Source: JBBRHQ01 sp963725315 (GTDB lineage Bacteria > Actinomycetota > Thermoleophilia > Solirubrobacterales > 70-9). Taken from it: a stretch of DNA of 64,000 nucleotides. Under the pieces are notes generated by a model. That model did not search any database. It saw nothing but the letters and a program-made list of their open reading frames with translations, and was not told the DNA's origin. Shown here piece after piece: positions 25,896-34,859 of the stretch (the first letter of the stretch is position 1; each line of letters opens with the position of its first letter). A program made the position numbers and the translations under genes. The stretch lies in assembly GCA_963725315.1 (NCBI GenBank), contig CAVRYA010000001.1, positions 124,001 to 188,000 of the forward strand. The letters are read 5' to 3'.

Positions 25896-27074
25896 TTGGC
25901 CCGCAGCGAGGGCGTCCGGCGCAAGCCGGCTGCAACAGCGATAGGAGCGGTCCTGATCATGGCCCTGACGGGTCTTGCGGGCGGCGCTTCGGCGGCGACG
26001 AACTCCGGGGGCGGCGCGGTCGCCCCCAGCGCACCCTCGGTGCGCGACGTGATCTGCATCAGCGACTGCGTCGGCCTCCGGCAGGCAACCGTCGGCGGGA
26101 CCGTCCAGGTCACCGGCTCGAACCTCGGGCGGGTCAGCAAGATGACCTTCGACGGACGCCGCAAGAGGGTGGTCGCCGAGATCACCGACTCGACCTCGAC
26201 CACGGCCGAGGCCCAGGTGCCGGCCGGCGCCACCGACGGCAAGGTCAGGGTCAAGGACAACTTCGGCAACTCCTCGGACCTCTCCACGGCCGAGCTGGTG
26301 ATCAGGCCGAGGAGCGAGCTGGGGAGCGCCGGGGACCTCGAGGTCGCCGAGGCCGAGACCAGCCCGCGCAGGGCCTACTACTTCGGCGTCCACTACCCCC
26401 ACCTCACCTACGTGATCCGCAGCGACAAGCGCCTCAACGACCTCCGCATCGACGTGGTCGGCCGCGACAACTCGATCGTCCGCAGCTACTTCCGCGACGA
26501 CGTCCCGGCGAACTCGACCCAGCGCCTGCGCTGGAACGGACGGACCTCGTCGGGCCGGCCCGCCCCCAACGGCGCCTACTCCTTCTCGATCCGGGCCCAG
26601 AGCGGCGCCCGGGCCAGGCGCTCCGCCGGCGCCTCGGCCACCACGGGCTTCAAGCTCTTCGGCTACATCTTCCCGGTCAGGGGGCCGCATCAGTACTGGG
26701 ACGGGATCGGCGCCCCGCGCGCCGGCCACACCCACCAAGGCCAGGACGTCGGCGCTGCCTGCGGGACCAGGCTGCTGGCCGCCAGGGGCGGCAGGGTCCA
26801 GTACGCCGGCTATCAGAGCGCCGCGGGGAACTATGTCGTGATCGACGGCAAGAACACCGGCAAGGACTTCGTCTACATGCACCTGGTCCAGCCCTCGCCG
26901 CTGCGGGAGGGGCAGGTCGTCCACACCGCGCAGAGGGTCGGCAACGTCGGCCAGACCGGCGATGCGACCGGGTGCCACCTGCATTTCGAGATGTGGTCGG
27001 CCCCCGGCTGGTACGAGGGCGGCCATTTCCTCGACCCGGCGCCTTCGCTGAGGCGCTGGGACCGCTACAGCTGA
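25896..27074 (+). CDS. Secreted M23 family peptidoglycan endopeptidase
   Basis: The 392-residue protein has a signal peptide (about 10-34), an N-terminal Ig/IPT-like beta region with CISDC (about 50-140), a second beta domain (about 165-255), and a C-terminal LytM/M23 zinc peptidase. Metal ligands are visible in HTHQGQDVG (HxxxD) and CHLHFEMW (HxH). It cuts peptide cross-links in the wall. The TTG start at 25896 follows an AGAGAGG ribosome site. Control by the c-di-AMP riboswitch links wall hydrolysis to osmotic and wall-stress signalling. Confidence 0.92.
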   Translation: MARSEGVRRKPAATAIGAVLIMALTGLAGGASAATNSGGGAVAPSAPSVRDVICISDCVGLRQATVGGTVQVTGSNLGRVSKMTFDGRRKRVVAEITDSTSTTAEAQVPAGATDGKVRVKDNFGNSSDLSTAELVIRPRSELGSAGDLEVAEAETSPRRAYYFGVHYPHLTYVIRSDKRLNDLRIDVVGRDNSIVRSYFRDDVPANSTQRLRWNGRTSSGRPAPNGAYSFSIRAQSGARARRSAGASATTGFKLFGYIFPVRGPHQYWDGIGAPRAGHTHQGQDVGAACGTRLLAARGGRVQYAGYQSAAGNYVVIDGKNTGKDFVYMHLVQPSPLREGQVVHTAQRVGNVGQTGDATGCHLHFEMWSAPGWYEGGHFLDPAPSLRRWDRYS

Positions 27075-27152
27075 CCCCCACCCCATCGAGTGGACGATTT
27101 CCGGACCCATGGGCCGGTTTTCGGCCACTCGACGCCCGGTGCCCCGGTGGCT

Positions 27153-27177
27153 AGTAATGGGAATGACTCCCATTACT
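27153..27177. promoter_or_regulatory. Perfect palindromic Fur/Zur-type operator
   Basis: Two 10-bp arms, AGTAATGGGA and TCCCATTACT, flank the 5-bp centre ATGAC. The box ends two bases before the TAGGGT -10 hexamer of the Fur-family gene, where a bound repressor would block RNA polymerase. Autoregulation of the regulator and the ZIP transporter is the likely role. Confidence 0.8.
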
Positions 27178-27179
27178 GA

Positions 27180-27185
27180 TAGGGT
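27180..27185 (+). promoter_or_regulatory. -10 box, leaderless-type
   Basis: TAGGGT lies six bases before the GTG of the Fur-family gene and next to its palindromic operator. Confidence 0.45.
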
Positions 27186-27191
27186 CGCTCC

Positions 27192-27668
27192 GTGGGCGGC
27201 GTCCGCTCCGGACACTCACCGCAGGCATCGCGCGCCGGCGAGCGGCTCGGCTGGGCGGAGCATGCGCTGCGCTCGCTGAGCGAGGCCGGCTACCGCAGCG
27301 GCGGCGCCCGGCGGCGGGTGGTCGAGCTGCTCGCGGGCCAGAGCTGCGCGCTGACCGCGCTGGAGATGGATCGCCGCCTGGAGCGGGTCGGGCGGGCGAG
27401 CGTCTACCGCGCCCTCGAGCAGCTCGAGGAGCTGGGTCTGGTGCAGAGGGTCGATCTCGGCGCCGACTCGGCCGGGTTCGAGCGGGTCGACCCGGGCGGG
27501 CGCCACCACCATCACCTGCTCTGCGAGGGCTGCGGCGCCGTCGCCCCGTTCAGCGACGAGCGCCTCGAGGGAGCGATCGAGTCGATCAGCCAGGCCTCGA
27601 AGTTCGAGGTCACCGGCCACGAGGTCGTCCTCCGCGGCGAGTGCCCCGCGTGCGCGTCGGGGGCCTGA
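27192..27668 (+). CDS. Fur-family metalloregulator, probably Zur
   Basis: The 158-residue protein has a winged-helix N-terminal domain (ALTALEMDRRLERVGRASVYRALEQLEELG region, about 52-80) and a C-terminal metal-binding domain with HHHHLLCEGCG and a final CPAC, the structural zinc cysteines. The next gene, 12 bp downstream, encodes a ZIP zinc transporter, which favours a Zur (zinc uptake repressor) role over Fur. The GTG start is supported by the adjacent -10 box. The palindrome upstream suggests autorepression. Confidence 0.88.
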   Translation: MGGVRSGHSPQASRAGERLGWAEHALRSLSEAGYRSGGARRRVVELLAGQSCALTALEMDRRLERVGRASVYRALEQLEELGLVQRVDLGADSAGFERVDPGGRHHHHLLCEGCGAVAPFSDERLEGAIESISQASKFEVTGHEVVLRGECPACASGA

Positions 27669-27680
27669 GATGCCCCGGCG

Positions 27681-28400
27681 ATGAGCTGGATCGCGATCCC
27701 GCTGGCGGGCCTGACCGTGCTGGCGACCCTCGCCGGGGGGTCCGTGGCCCTGCGCCTGCAGCACTCGCTGCCGACGGTGATCGCTCTGACCGGCGGGGTC
27801 GTGGTTGCGGTGGCGCTGTTCGACGTCCTCCCGGAGGGGATCGAGCTGATCGACGACGCCAACCGGGCCACGACGCTGGTCGCGGTCGGCTTCCTCGCCT
27901 TCTTCTTCGCCGAGCGGGCGCTGACCCTGCATCATCGCGACGACCCCTCCGAGGCGAGGGCCCACAGCCACGTCGGGGTGCTCGGCGCCCTCGGGCTCTC
28001 GATCCACAGCTTCATCGACGGTCTAGGCATCGGGCTCGCCTTCGGCCTCGACGCCGCCACCGGGCTGCTGGTCTTTGTCGCGGTGATCAGCCACGACTTC
28101 GCCGACGGGCTGAACACGGTCAGCTTCGTCCTCAGCCAGTCGGGCGACCAGCGCCAGGCGCGGCGCTGGCTGCGGATCGACGCCGCCGCCCCGCTGCTCG
28201 GCGCGATCGTCGGCACCCTGGTCACCGTCTCCGACCAGACCCTCGGCTACATCCTCTGCCTGTACTCGGGCTTCTTCCTCTACATGGGCGCGACCGACCT
28301 GCTGCCCGAGGCCCACGCCCACGCCTCCTGGGGAAGGGTGGCGCTCACCGCCTCGGGCTTCGCCGCGATCTTCGCGGTCTCCCGGGTCGCCGGCGTCTGA
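27681..28400 (+). CDS. ZIP-family zinc transporter
   Basis: The 239-residue membrane protein has about eight helices. The metal-binding helices carry SIHSFIDGLGIG (HSxxDG) and ISHDFADGLN (HxxxD), the hallmark of ZIP permeases that bring Zn2+ or other divalent cations into the cytosol. A short His/Asp/Glu loop (HHRDDPSEARAHSH) lies between helices 3 and 4. It is coupled with the Zur-like regulator gene. It ends 12 bp from the convergent guaA gene. Confidence 0.88.
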   Translation: MSWIAIPLAGLTVLATLAGGSVALRLQHSLPTVIALTGGVVVAVALFDVLPEGIELIDDANRATTLVAVGFLAFFFAERALTLHHRDDPSEARAHSHVGVLGALGLSIHSFIDGLGIGLAFGLDAATGLLVFVAVISHDFADGLNTVSFVLSQSGDQRQARRWLRIDAAAPLLGAIVGTLVTVSDQTLGYILCLYSGFFLYMGATDLLPEAHAHASWGRVALTASGFAAIFAVSRVAGV

Positions 28401-28412
28401 GCCGGCCCCGGC

Positions 28413-30050
28413 TCACTCCCACTCGATCGTCGCCGGGGGCTTCGAGGAGACGTCGAGCGCCACCCGGTTGACCTCGGCGATCTCGTTGATGATCCGGCCG
28501 GAGACGCGCTCCAGGAGGTCGTAGGGGAGGCGGGCCCAGTCGGCGGTCATCGCGTCGTCGGAGGTGACGGCGCGAATCACGATCGGGTAGGCGTAGGTGC
28601 GGCCGTCGCCCTGCACCCCGACCGAGCGCACCACCGGAAGCACGCAGAAGGACTGCCACAGCTCGCGGTAGAGCCCGGCGGCCCGCACCTCCTCCTGGAG
28701 GATCGCGTCGGCGGCGCGCAGCACCCCCAGCCGCTCGCGGTTGACCTCGCCACCGACGATCCTGATCGCCAGGCCGGGCCCCGGGAACGGCTGGCGCCAG
28801 ACCATCCTGTCGGGGAGGCCGAGCTCGGCGCCGACGGCCCGGACCTCGTCCTTGAACAGCATCCGCAGCGGCTCGACCAGCTCGAAGTCGAACTCCTCCG
28901 GCAGGCCGCCGACGTTGTGGTGGGACTTGATCGTGTCGGTGCCGGTGCCGCCGCCGGACTCGATCACGTCCGAGTAGAGGGTGCCCTGGACGAGGTAGCC
29001 GACGTCCTCCAGCTTGCCGGCCTCCTCCTCAAAGACCCTGATGAACTCCTCGCCGATGATCTTGCGCTTGCGCTCGGGGTCATCCACCCCCGCGAGTCGG
29101 GCGAGAAAGCGCTCCTCAGCCTCGACGTGGACGAGCGGGATGCCGAACTGGCTGAACGCCTCGACCACCTGCTCGGCTTCGTTTTGCCGCATCAGCCCGT
29201 GGTCGACGAAGACGCAGGTCAGCCGCTCGCCGACGGCCCGGTGGACGAGCAGCGCCGCCACCGAGGAGTCGACCCCTCCGGAGAGCCCGCAGATCACCCT
29301 TCCTTCGCCGACCTGGGCGCGGACCTCCGCGACCTGCTCGGAGATCACCGACTGCGGGGACCACTGCTCGGTGCACCTGGCCACCTCGCGGAGGAAGCGG
29401 GTGAGGATCTCGCTCCCGTAGGGCGTGTGAACGACCTCGGGGTGGAACTGGATCCCGTAGAGCCCGCGCTCGGGAGCCTCGCAGGCGGCCACCGGCGAGC
29501 CCGGGCTGGAGGCCAGTGCGGCGAATCCCTCGGGGGGCTCGAAGACCGAGTCGCGGTGGCTCATCCAGCAGTGCTGCTCGGCCGGCAGGCCCGCCAGCAG
29601 CTCGCCACCGCCGTCGAGGACGACCAGCTCCGTGCGGCCGAACTCGCCGGCCTCGGCGGCCTCCACCCTGCCGCCGAGCGCCGCCACCATCGCCTGCATC
29701 CCGTAGCAGATGCCGAGCACCGGAATCCCGAGATCGAGCAGCTCGGTCGGGAACCGCGGGGCACCCGGCTCATAGACCGAGGCGGGCCCGCCCGAGAGCA
29801 CCAGCGCGCGCGGGCGGCGCAGCTCGATCTCGGCGACCGCAACCGTCGAGGGCAGGAGCTCGGCGAACACCCCGCACTCGCGGATCCGGCGGGCGATCAG
29901 CTGGGAGTACTGCCCGCCGAAGTCGAGCACGAGCACCTCCTCGTGCGCGGGGACCTCCTCGGCCCCGGGGGCGCCGACCCCCGCCGCCTTCTCGACGGGG
30001 ATCTCGGGGACGTGGTCGCGCACGCCCGCCCCCGGGGAGGCCTCAGTCAT
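28413..30050 (-). CDS. guaA: GMP synthase (glutamine-hydrolysing)
   Basis: The 545-residue enzyme aminates XMP to GMP. A short Pro/Ala-rich N-terminal extension (about 1-37) precedes the class I glutaminase domain: VLDFGGQYSQLIARRIRE, nucleophile Cys in GICYGMQAMV, and the His-Pro-Glu of IQFHPEVVHT. Then come the PP-loop ATPase SGGVDSSVAAL and the C-terminal dimerisation domain ending SSKPPATIEWE. It overlaps guaB3 by eight bases, so two steps of guanine nucleotide synthesis are coupled. Confidence 0.97.
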   Translation of the reverse strand: MTEASPGAGVRDHVPEIPVEKAAGVGAPGAEEVPAHEEVLVLDFGGQYSQLIARRIRECGVFAELLPSTVAVAEIELRRPRALVLSGGPASVYEPGAPRFPTELLDLGIPVLGICYGMQAMVAALGGRVEAAEAGEFGRTELVVLDGGGELLAGLPAEQHCWMSHRDSVFEPPEGFAALASSPGSPVAACEAPERGLYGIQFHPEVVHTPYGSEILTRFLREVARCTEQWSPQSVISEQVAEVRAQVGEGRVICGLSGGVDSSVAALLVHRAVGERLTCVFVDHGLMRQNEAEQVVEAFSQFGIPLVHVEAEERFLARLAGVDDPERKRKIIGEEFIRVFEEEAGKLEDVGYLVQGTLYSDVIESGGGTGTDTIKSHHNVGGLPEEFDFELVEPLRMLFKDEVRAVGAELGLPDRMVWRQPFPGPGLAIRIVGGEVNRERLGVLRAADAILQEEVRAAGLYRELWQSFCVLPVVRSVGVQGDGRTYAYPIVIRAVTSDDAMTADWARLPYDLLERVSGRIINEIAEVNRVALDVSSKPPATIEWE

Positions 30051-31248
30051 CGCTGACGGCGACTCCCGCGCTGACCGCCGCGCGGCCGTTGGAGCCCATC
30101 CCCACCGACTGCTCCTGCTGGAGCCTCTTGCCCTCGCTCTGAAGCGCCGGAGCCACCATCACCTCGGCCCGCTGAAAGGAGCGGATGTCCTCGTAGCCGC
30201 AGGTCGCCATCGAGGTGCGCAGCGCCCCCATCAGGTTGAAGGTGCCGTCGTTCTCCTGGGCCGGGCCGAGGAGGATCTCCTCCATCGTCCCGTCCGTGGT
30301 GGTCGAGACCCGGGTGCCGCGCGGCAGCGAGGGATGGAAGGTCGCCATCCCCCAATGGAAGCCCCGGCCGGGGGCCTCTTTCGCCCGAGCCAGCGGCGAG
30401 CCGACCATCACCGCATCGGCGCCGCAGGCGATCGCCTTGGAGACGTCGCCGCCGGTGCGCATGCCGCCATCGGCGATCACGTTCACGTACTCGCCCGTCT
30501 CCAGCATGTGCTGGGAGCGGGCCGCGGCGACGTCGGCGATCGCCGTCGCCTGCGGGACGCCGATCCCGAGCACGCCGCGCGTCGTGCAGGCGGCGCCGGG
30601 ACCGACCCCGACCAGGACGCCGACCGCGCCGGTCCGCATCAGGTGCAGGCCGGTCGAGTAGGAGGCGCAGCCGCCGACCACCGTCGGCACCGGCACCTCG
30701 GCGATGAACTCCTTGAGGTTGAGCGGCTCAACGCTGGTCGAGACGTGCTCGGCCGAGATCACCGTGCCCTGGATCACCAGGATGTCGATCCCGGCCTCCA
30801 CAGCGACGTCGCAGAAGTCGCGCACGCGCTGCGGGGTGAGCGACCCGCAGGCGACCGCGCCCTGCTCCTTGATCTCGGCGATCCGGCTGGCGATCAGCTC
30901 GGCCTTGACGGGCTCGGCGTAGATCTCCTGCATCATCCGGGTCGCCAGGTGCCTGGGAGCGGCGGCGATCTTCTCCAGCTGCTCGGAGGCGTCCTCGAAG
31001 CGTGCCCAGATGCCCTCGAGGTTGAGCACCCCGAGGCCGCCGAGCTTGTTGACGAGAACGGCCGTCTCCGGGCTGACCACGCCGTCCATGGCCGAGGCCA
31101 TCAGCGGCAGCTCGAACCGGTAGGGGCCGAGGGTCCAGCTGACGTCAATGTCGTCGGGGTCGCGGGTGCGGCGCGAGGGCACGATCGCGATGTCGTCGAA
31201 CCCGTAGGCGCGCCTACCCTTCTTGCCTCGACCGATGTCGATCTCCAT
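30043..31248 (-). CDS. GuaB3-family IMP dehydrogenase-related protein
   Basis: The 401-residue TIM-barrel protein has the IMPDH core MASAMDGVVS, GVGPGAACTTRGVLGIG with the active-site cysteine, NVIADGGMRTGGDVSKA and a late SMATCGYEDI. It lacks the CBS pair of classical IMPDH, as is typical of the GuaB3 group of actinobacteria and cyanobacteria. It probably oxidises IMP to XMP, given the guaA gene overlapping its 3' end. The ATG at 31248 has a GGAGGA ribosome site; a TACGCT box about 31 bases upstream may be the promoter. Confidence 0.88.
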   Translation of the reverse strand: MEIDIGRGKKGRRAYGFDDIAIVPSRRTRDPDDIDVSWTLGPYRFELPLMASAMDGVVSPETAVLVNKLGGLGVLNLEGIWARFEDASEQLEKIAAAPRHLATRMMQEIYAEPVKAELIASRIAEIKEQGAVACGSLTPQRVRDFCDVAVEAGIDILVIQGTVISAEHVSTSVEPLNLKEFIAEVPVPTVVGGCASYSTGLHLMRTGAVGVLVGVGPGAACTTRGVLGIGVPQATAIADVAAARSQHMLETGEYVNVIADGGMRTGGDVSKAIACGADAVMVGSPLARAKEAPGRGFHWGMATFHPSLPRGTRVSTTTDGTMEEILLGPAQENDGTFNLMGALRTSMATCGYEDIRSFQRAEVMVAPALQSEGKRLQQEQSVGMGSNGRAAVSAGVAVSDD

Positions 31249-31300
31249 TCAGATCCTCCGAGGGTGGCGTTGAGGGGGCAGCGTATGGAGCGCCGCGGAC

Positions 31301-31324
31301 AAGAAAGCCCCGCCGTGGCGGGGC
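31301..31324 (-). terminator. Intrinsic terminator after the PfkB kinase gene
   Basis: Two complementary 8-bp GC arms (31307-31314 and 31317-31324) around two bases are followed on the minus strand by TTTCTT. The site lies 60 bp downstream of the pfkB-type gene stop and upstream of guaB3. Confidence 0.7.
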
Positions 31325-31384
31325 GAGAAAGACCCTGTTTGCGGCTTTCCGGCGCGAAAATCCACTACCCCACGATAGTAGCCG

Positions 31385-32344
31385 TCAGCTCACCTCCGCC
31401 GGCACCTCGAGCGCCTGGATCTCGACCCCGGGCAGGATCCGCTCGACCTGGTCGCGGTCGACGGTGCCCGCCCCGAAATGCTGGGTGGACTGGGCCCCGC
31501 AGGCGACCCCGTAGGCGATGCAGTCGGCCGGCGCGCTGCCGTCGTAGCGGGCGGCGACGTAGCCCGCGAGGAAGGCGTCGCCCGAGCCGACGGCCGAGAC
31601 CGGCTCCAGCGGCTCGGTCGAGACCTCGAAGAAGCCGCGCTCGGAGCCCTCGCCGACCACCGCCACGCATCCGTCGGGCCGCGTGATGATCGCCTCGTCG
31701 GCGCCCAGCTCGACCAGCTCCGCCAGGCTCGAGGCGAGGTCGCCGGCCTCCTCGAACTCGTGCCCGACCAGCTCCTCGGCCTCGCGCTCGTTCGGGGTCA
31801 CGACCGAGGGCCCGGCGCGCAGGCCGGCGAGCATCGGCTCGCCCTCGGAGTCGAGGATCACCGTGACGCCGCGGGCGCGGAGGTCCTTGACCAGCCGCGC
31901 GTAGAGGTCGGGCTGGGCGCCGGGCGGAAGGCTGCCGGCGAGGACGCAGAGGCGGGCGCCGCCGGCGAGGTAGCTGAGCCGCTCCTGAAATGTCCCGATC
32001 TCCGCTCCCGTGACCTCCGGGCCGCGCTCGTTGATCTCGGTCTGCTCGCCCGAGGTCGGATCGATCACCGCGAGGTTGATCCGCGTCTCGGCGGCGATCT
32101 GGGTGAAGTCGGTCAGCACCGACTCCTCGGCGAGCTGCTCGAGCACCCGGGCTCCGGTCGGGCCTCCGGCGAGGCCGGTGGCGATCACAGGCCGCCCCAG
32201 GAGGCCGAGCGCCCGCGACACGTTCACCCCCTTGCCGCCGGCTGCGTTGCGGCTCTCGACCGCCCTGTGGCGGTGGCCCTGGTGGAAGTTCGGGACCGCG
32301 ACGGTGCGGTCCAGGGCAGCGTTGAGTGTGACTGTGAGGATCAC
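31385..32344 (-). CDS. PfkB-family hexose kinase (1-phosphofructokinase type)
   Basis: The 319-residue sugar kinase has ILTVTLNAALDRTV at the N-terminus, substrate loop NAAGGKGVNVSRAL, VVTPNEREAEELV and the catalytic GSGDAFLAGY. This is the FruK/LacC branch of the PfkB family, phosphorylating fructose-1-phosphate or a related hexose phosphate. The GTG start at 32344 overlaps the carboxypeptidase stop (GTGA). No PTS genes are near, so the physiological substrate is uncertain. Confidence 0.86.
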   Translation of the reverse strand: MILTVTLNAALDRTVAVPNFHQGHRHRAVESRNAAGGKGVNVSRALGLLGRPVIATGLAGGPTGARVLEQLAEESVLTDFTQIAAETRINLAVIDPTSGEQTEINERGPEVTGAEIGTFQERLSYLAGGARLCVLAGSLPPGAQPDLYARLVKDLRARGVTVILDSEGEPMLAGLRAGPSVVTPNEREAEELVGHEFEEAGDLASSLAELVELGADEAIITRPDGCVAVVGEGSERGFFEVSTEPLEPVSAVGSGDAFLAGYVAARYDGSAPADCIAYGVACGAQSTQHFGAGTVDRDQVERILPGVEIQALEVPAEVS

Positions 32345-33564
32345 TGGTCTCGGCGCCGCCGGCGGAGCAGCCACCGCAATGACGCCGCGCCAATCAGTAT
32401 CACGAACGCGCCGGCCAGGAGCGGTATCGCATGCTCCGAGACCCATGCCCGCGCCCGGTCGAAGGCCCCGGCCTTGGGGATCGAGCGCGAGGCGATCAGA
32501 GGCACGCGGGCGGAGCGCCGGCCATCGACGAGGACGATCGCCGAGCCGATCCTCGCCCCCCGGCGGATCGGCCCCTCGACCTCGTCAGGGGCGCGCACCT
32601 CGACGCTGAGCTGCTGGTCGCGACGCAGCCCGACCGCTACCGTGCGGGCCGCGAGAAGCGGCAGCTCTCCGCCCGAGTAGCGGATCGAGGGACTCGCCTC
32701 CTCCCTGCCCTTGCGCAGGGGCCGGCGGGTCCGGTACAGCGAGAAGCCGTAGTCGAGTAGATCGAGTGACTCGGTGTCCCGCTGGCCCTCGCTCGGTGCT
32801 CCGAGGACCGCCGAGATCAGCTCGACCCCGTCCCGCCTGCCGGAGCCGACCAGGACATAGCCGGCGCCGAGGGTATGCCCGGTCTTCACCCCGTTGGCCC
32901 AGCCGGCACGCAGCAACAGCGTGTTGCGGGTGTAGATCGCCTCCGGCGGCCGCAGGCTTCGGAGCACGGCGCTGCGCGAGCGGGCGATGCGCGCGAAGGC
33001 CGGGATCTCGAGCAGGCGGCGGCTCAGCGTCAGCAGATCGGCGGCGCTCGAGTAGTTGCCCGGCTCGTCGAGGCCGATCGGGTTCGAGTAGTGGGTGTCG
33101 GCGAGGCCGAGGGCTGCGGCGCGCAGGTTCATCTGGCGCACGAACCTCGGCTCGCTCCCGGCGGCGGCCACCGCCAGCGTCTCGGCCGCGTCGTTGCCGC
33201 TCCGCAGGATCAGCCCGTAGAGCAGGTCGCGAACGCTGATCCGCTCTCCGGCGCGCAGCCCGAGCAGCGACTCGCCCGGGATCGCCGCGTAGGGGGCGGC
33301 CCGGACCCGCTTCGCCAGGGGCAGCTCCTGCAGCGTCAGGTAGGCGGTCATCAACTTCGTCGTGCTGGCGATCGGGAGCTGCTGCGAGGCGCCGTGCGAA
33401 ACGACCGTCTCGCCGGTGCGGGCGTCGATCAGGGCCCAGGCGCGGGCCTCGAGGCGGGGTGGTCCGGCCGAACCCGTTTCCCCCTTCGGCTCGGCGCGCG
33501 CCGCCGAGGGAAGGGCGAGCAGCAGCGCGGCCAGGGCAGCGGCTCCTGCCCCGCGGCGGCGCAA
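32341..33564 (-). CDS. D-alanyl-D-alanine carboxypeptidase (peptidase S11)
   Basis: The 407-residue penicillin-binding-type enzyme removes the terminal D-Ala from wall stem peptides. It has an N-terminal signal sequence (AAALAALLLALPSAARA), the SxxK motif in IASTTKLM, SGN in LRSGNDAAE and KTG in GVKTGHT. A C-terminal hydrophobic segment with a RRRRRDQ tail anchors it to the membrane. The TTG at 33564 is taken as start; a CTG at 33573, overlapping the LysM gene stop as CTGA, is an alternative. It is coupled with the LysM gene upstream and a sugar kinase downstream. Confidence 0.92.
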   Translation of the reverse strand: MRRRGAGAAALAALLLALPSAARAEPKGETGSAGPPRLEARAWALIDARTGETVVSHGASQQLPIASTTKLMTAYLTLQELPLAKRVRAAPYAAIPGESLLGLRAGERISVRDLLYGLILRSGNDAAETLAVAAAGSEPRFVRQMNLRAAALGLADTHYSNPIGLDEPGNYSSAADLLTLSRRLLEIPAFARIARSRSAVLRSLRPPEAIYTRNTLLLRAGWANGVKTGHTLGAGYVLVGSGRRDGVELISAVLGAPSEGQRDTESLDLLDYGFSLYRTRRPLRKGREEASPSIRYSGGELPLLAARTVAVGLRRDQQLSVEVRAPDEVEGPIRRGARIGSAIVLVDGRRSARVPLIASRSIPKAGAFDRARAWVSEHAIPLLAGAFVILIGAASLRWLLRRRRRDQ

Positions 33565-33569
33565 CAGCC

Positions 33570-33893
33570 TCAGCGCAGCTTCAGCTCTTGGCCTGCGACG
33601 AGGATCTGCGGGTCGATGTCGGGGTTGAGCCGCTCGATCTGCGCCAGCGGGACACCGGTCTTGTGGGCGATCGCGCTCAGGGTGTCGCCTTCCTGAACCG
33701 TGTATTTCTTCGGCGCCGGCTTCTTGCCCTTGCCCTGATTGCCGTGCTTCTGGTGCTTGGCGGGGTGGTTGCGTTTCGAGTGCCCGTCCTCGTCGCCCGT
33801 CGTCGCCGCGACCACCAGCACAATCGCGGCGGCGGCCCCGATCAGGGCGAGGAGGGCGAACACCCGGGCCGGGGCTTTGCTGCGTTCGTTCAT
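33570..33893 (-). CDS. Membrane-anchored LysM protein
   Basis: The 107-residue protein has a short basic N-terminus, one hydrophobic helix (about 12-31), a Lys/His/Gly-rich linker and a single C-terminal LysM domain (KKYTVQEGDTLSAIAHKTG to AGQELKLR, about 62-107). It should bind peptidoglycan outside the membrane. Placement directly before a D,D-carboxypeptidase gene fits a wall-remodelling pair. Upstream, TATACC lies about 40 bases before the ATG as a possible -10. Confidence 0.85.
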   Translation of the reverse strand: MNERSKAPARVFALLALIGAAAAIVLVVAATTGDEDGHSKRNHPAKHQKHGNQGKGKKPAPKKYTVQEGDTLSAIAHKTGVPLAQIERLNPDIDPQILVAGQELKLR

Positions 33894-33950
33894 CGATTGG
33901 GACTGCTCGGCGGATGGGAGCGGGTGATGGTATAGACGCCCCGGTTCCGA

Positions 33951-34859
33951 TCAGGCGGCGGAAACTTCCCAAACGGCGTCGCGCAGGCGCGCGGCGGCGG
34001 CCGCGGGATCGGGGTTGGAGGCGATGCTGCGCGAAGCGGAGACGATCGCCGCGGCGCGCCCGGGAGCGAACGCCGCGCCCAGCTCCTCGGGTCGCCCGCC
34101 CTGGGCGCCCACCCCGGGGACGAGGAAGACGGAGCGCGGCATCAGATCGCGCAGGCGAGCGATGTGGCCGGGCTCGGTGGCGCCGACCACCGCACCCACC
34201 CCGCTGAGCCCTCCCGCCCCCTCCAGCCGCGGGCCGAGCCCGTCGACCAGGGCGGCGAGGCGCTCGTGCAGCGGCGCACCGCCCGCGTCGAGGTCCTGGA
34301 TCTCGGAGGCTCCCGGGTTGCTGGTCCGGACCAGGACGAAGACGCCGGCGCCGGCTGCCGCCGCGGCCTCGAGCAGCGGCTCGAGCGAGTCGCTTCCGAG
34401 CAGCGGGTTCGCGGTCACCGCGTCGGCGCCGAGCCCCTCGACCGGCCCCCAGGGAGTCTCGGTGCTCCCGAGCAGGGCCTGGGCGTAGGCGCGGGCGCTG
34501 ACCGGGACGTCGCCCCGCTTGCCGTCGGCCAGCACCAGCAGGCCAGCATCGCGGGCCGCCTCGCAGACCTCGGCCAGCGCGGCCCAGCCCGGGGCCCCGA
34601 GCCGCTCGAAGCAGGCGAGCTGGGGCTTGGCGGCGACGCAGGCCGGCCCGGCCCGCTCGATCAGGCTCCGGCAGTGCGCCGAGACCGCCGCGGCGGCGGC
34701 CTCGGCGGCGTCGAGCGGCCCCGCCGAGGCGCCCTCTGCCGGGGACGGCTCGGCGGCCAGCCCGGCCGGGTCGGGGTCGAGTCCGAGGCAGACCTGGCTG
34801 CGGCGCTCCTCGACGAGCGCCGCGAGCCGGTCCGCGAACGGCTTCGCCCCTTCGCTCAG
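33951..34859 (-). CDS. pyrF: Orotidine-5'-phosphate decarboxylase (type 2), apparent CTG start
   Basis: The enzyme decarboxylates OMP to UMP. The catalytic segment LADGKRGDVPVSARAYAQAL and late PGVGAQGG are characteristic of the type-2 (actinobacterial) subgroup. The conserved N-terminus FADRLAALVEERRSQVCLGL is only reached by reading upstream of the first GTG (34535). No ATG, GTG or TTG occurs in that stretch, and the likely start is CTG at 34857-34859, overlapping the HU gene stop as CTGA, giving 302 residues. Confidence 0.87.
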   Translation of the reverse strand: MSEGAKPFADRLAALVEERRSQVCLGLDPDPAGLAAEPSPAEGASAGPLDAAEAAAAAVSAHCRSLIERAGPACVAAKPQLACFERLGAPGWAALAEVCEAARDAGLLVLADGKRGDVPVSARAYAQALLGSTETPWGPVEGLGADAVTANPLLGSDSLEPLLEAAAAAGAGVFVLVRTSNPGASEIQDLDAGGAPLHERLAALVDGLGPRLEGAGGLSGVGAVVGATEPGHIARLRDLMPRSVFLVPGVGAQGGRPEELGAAFAPGRAAAIVSASRSIASNPDPAAAAARLRDAVWEVSAA

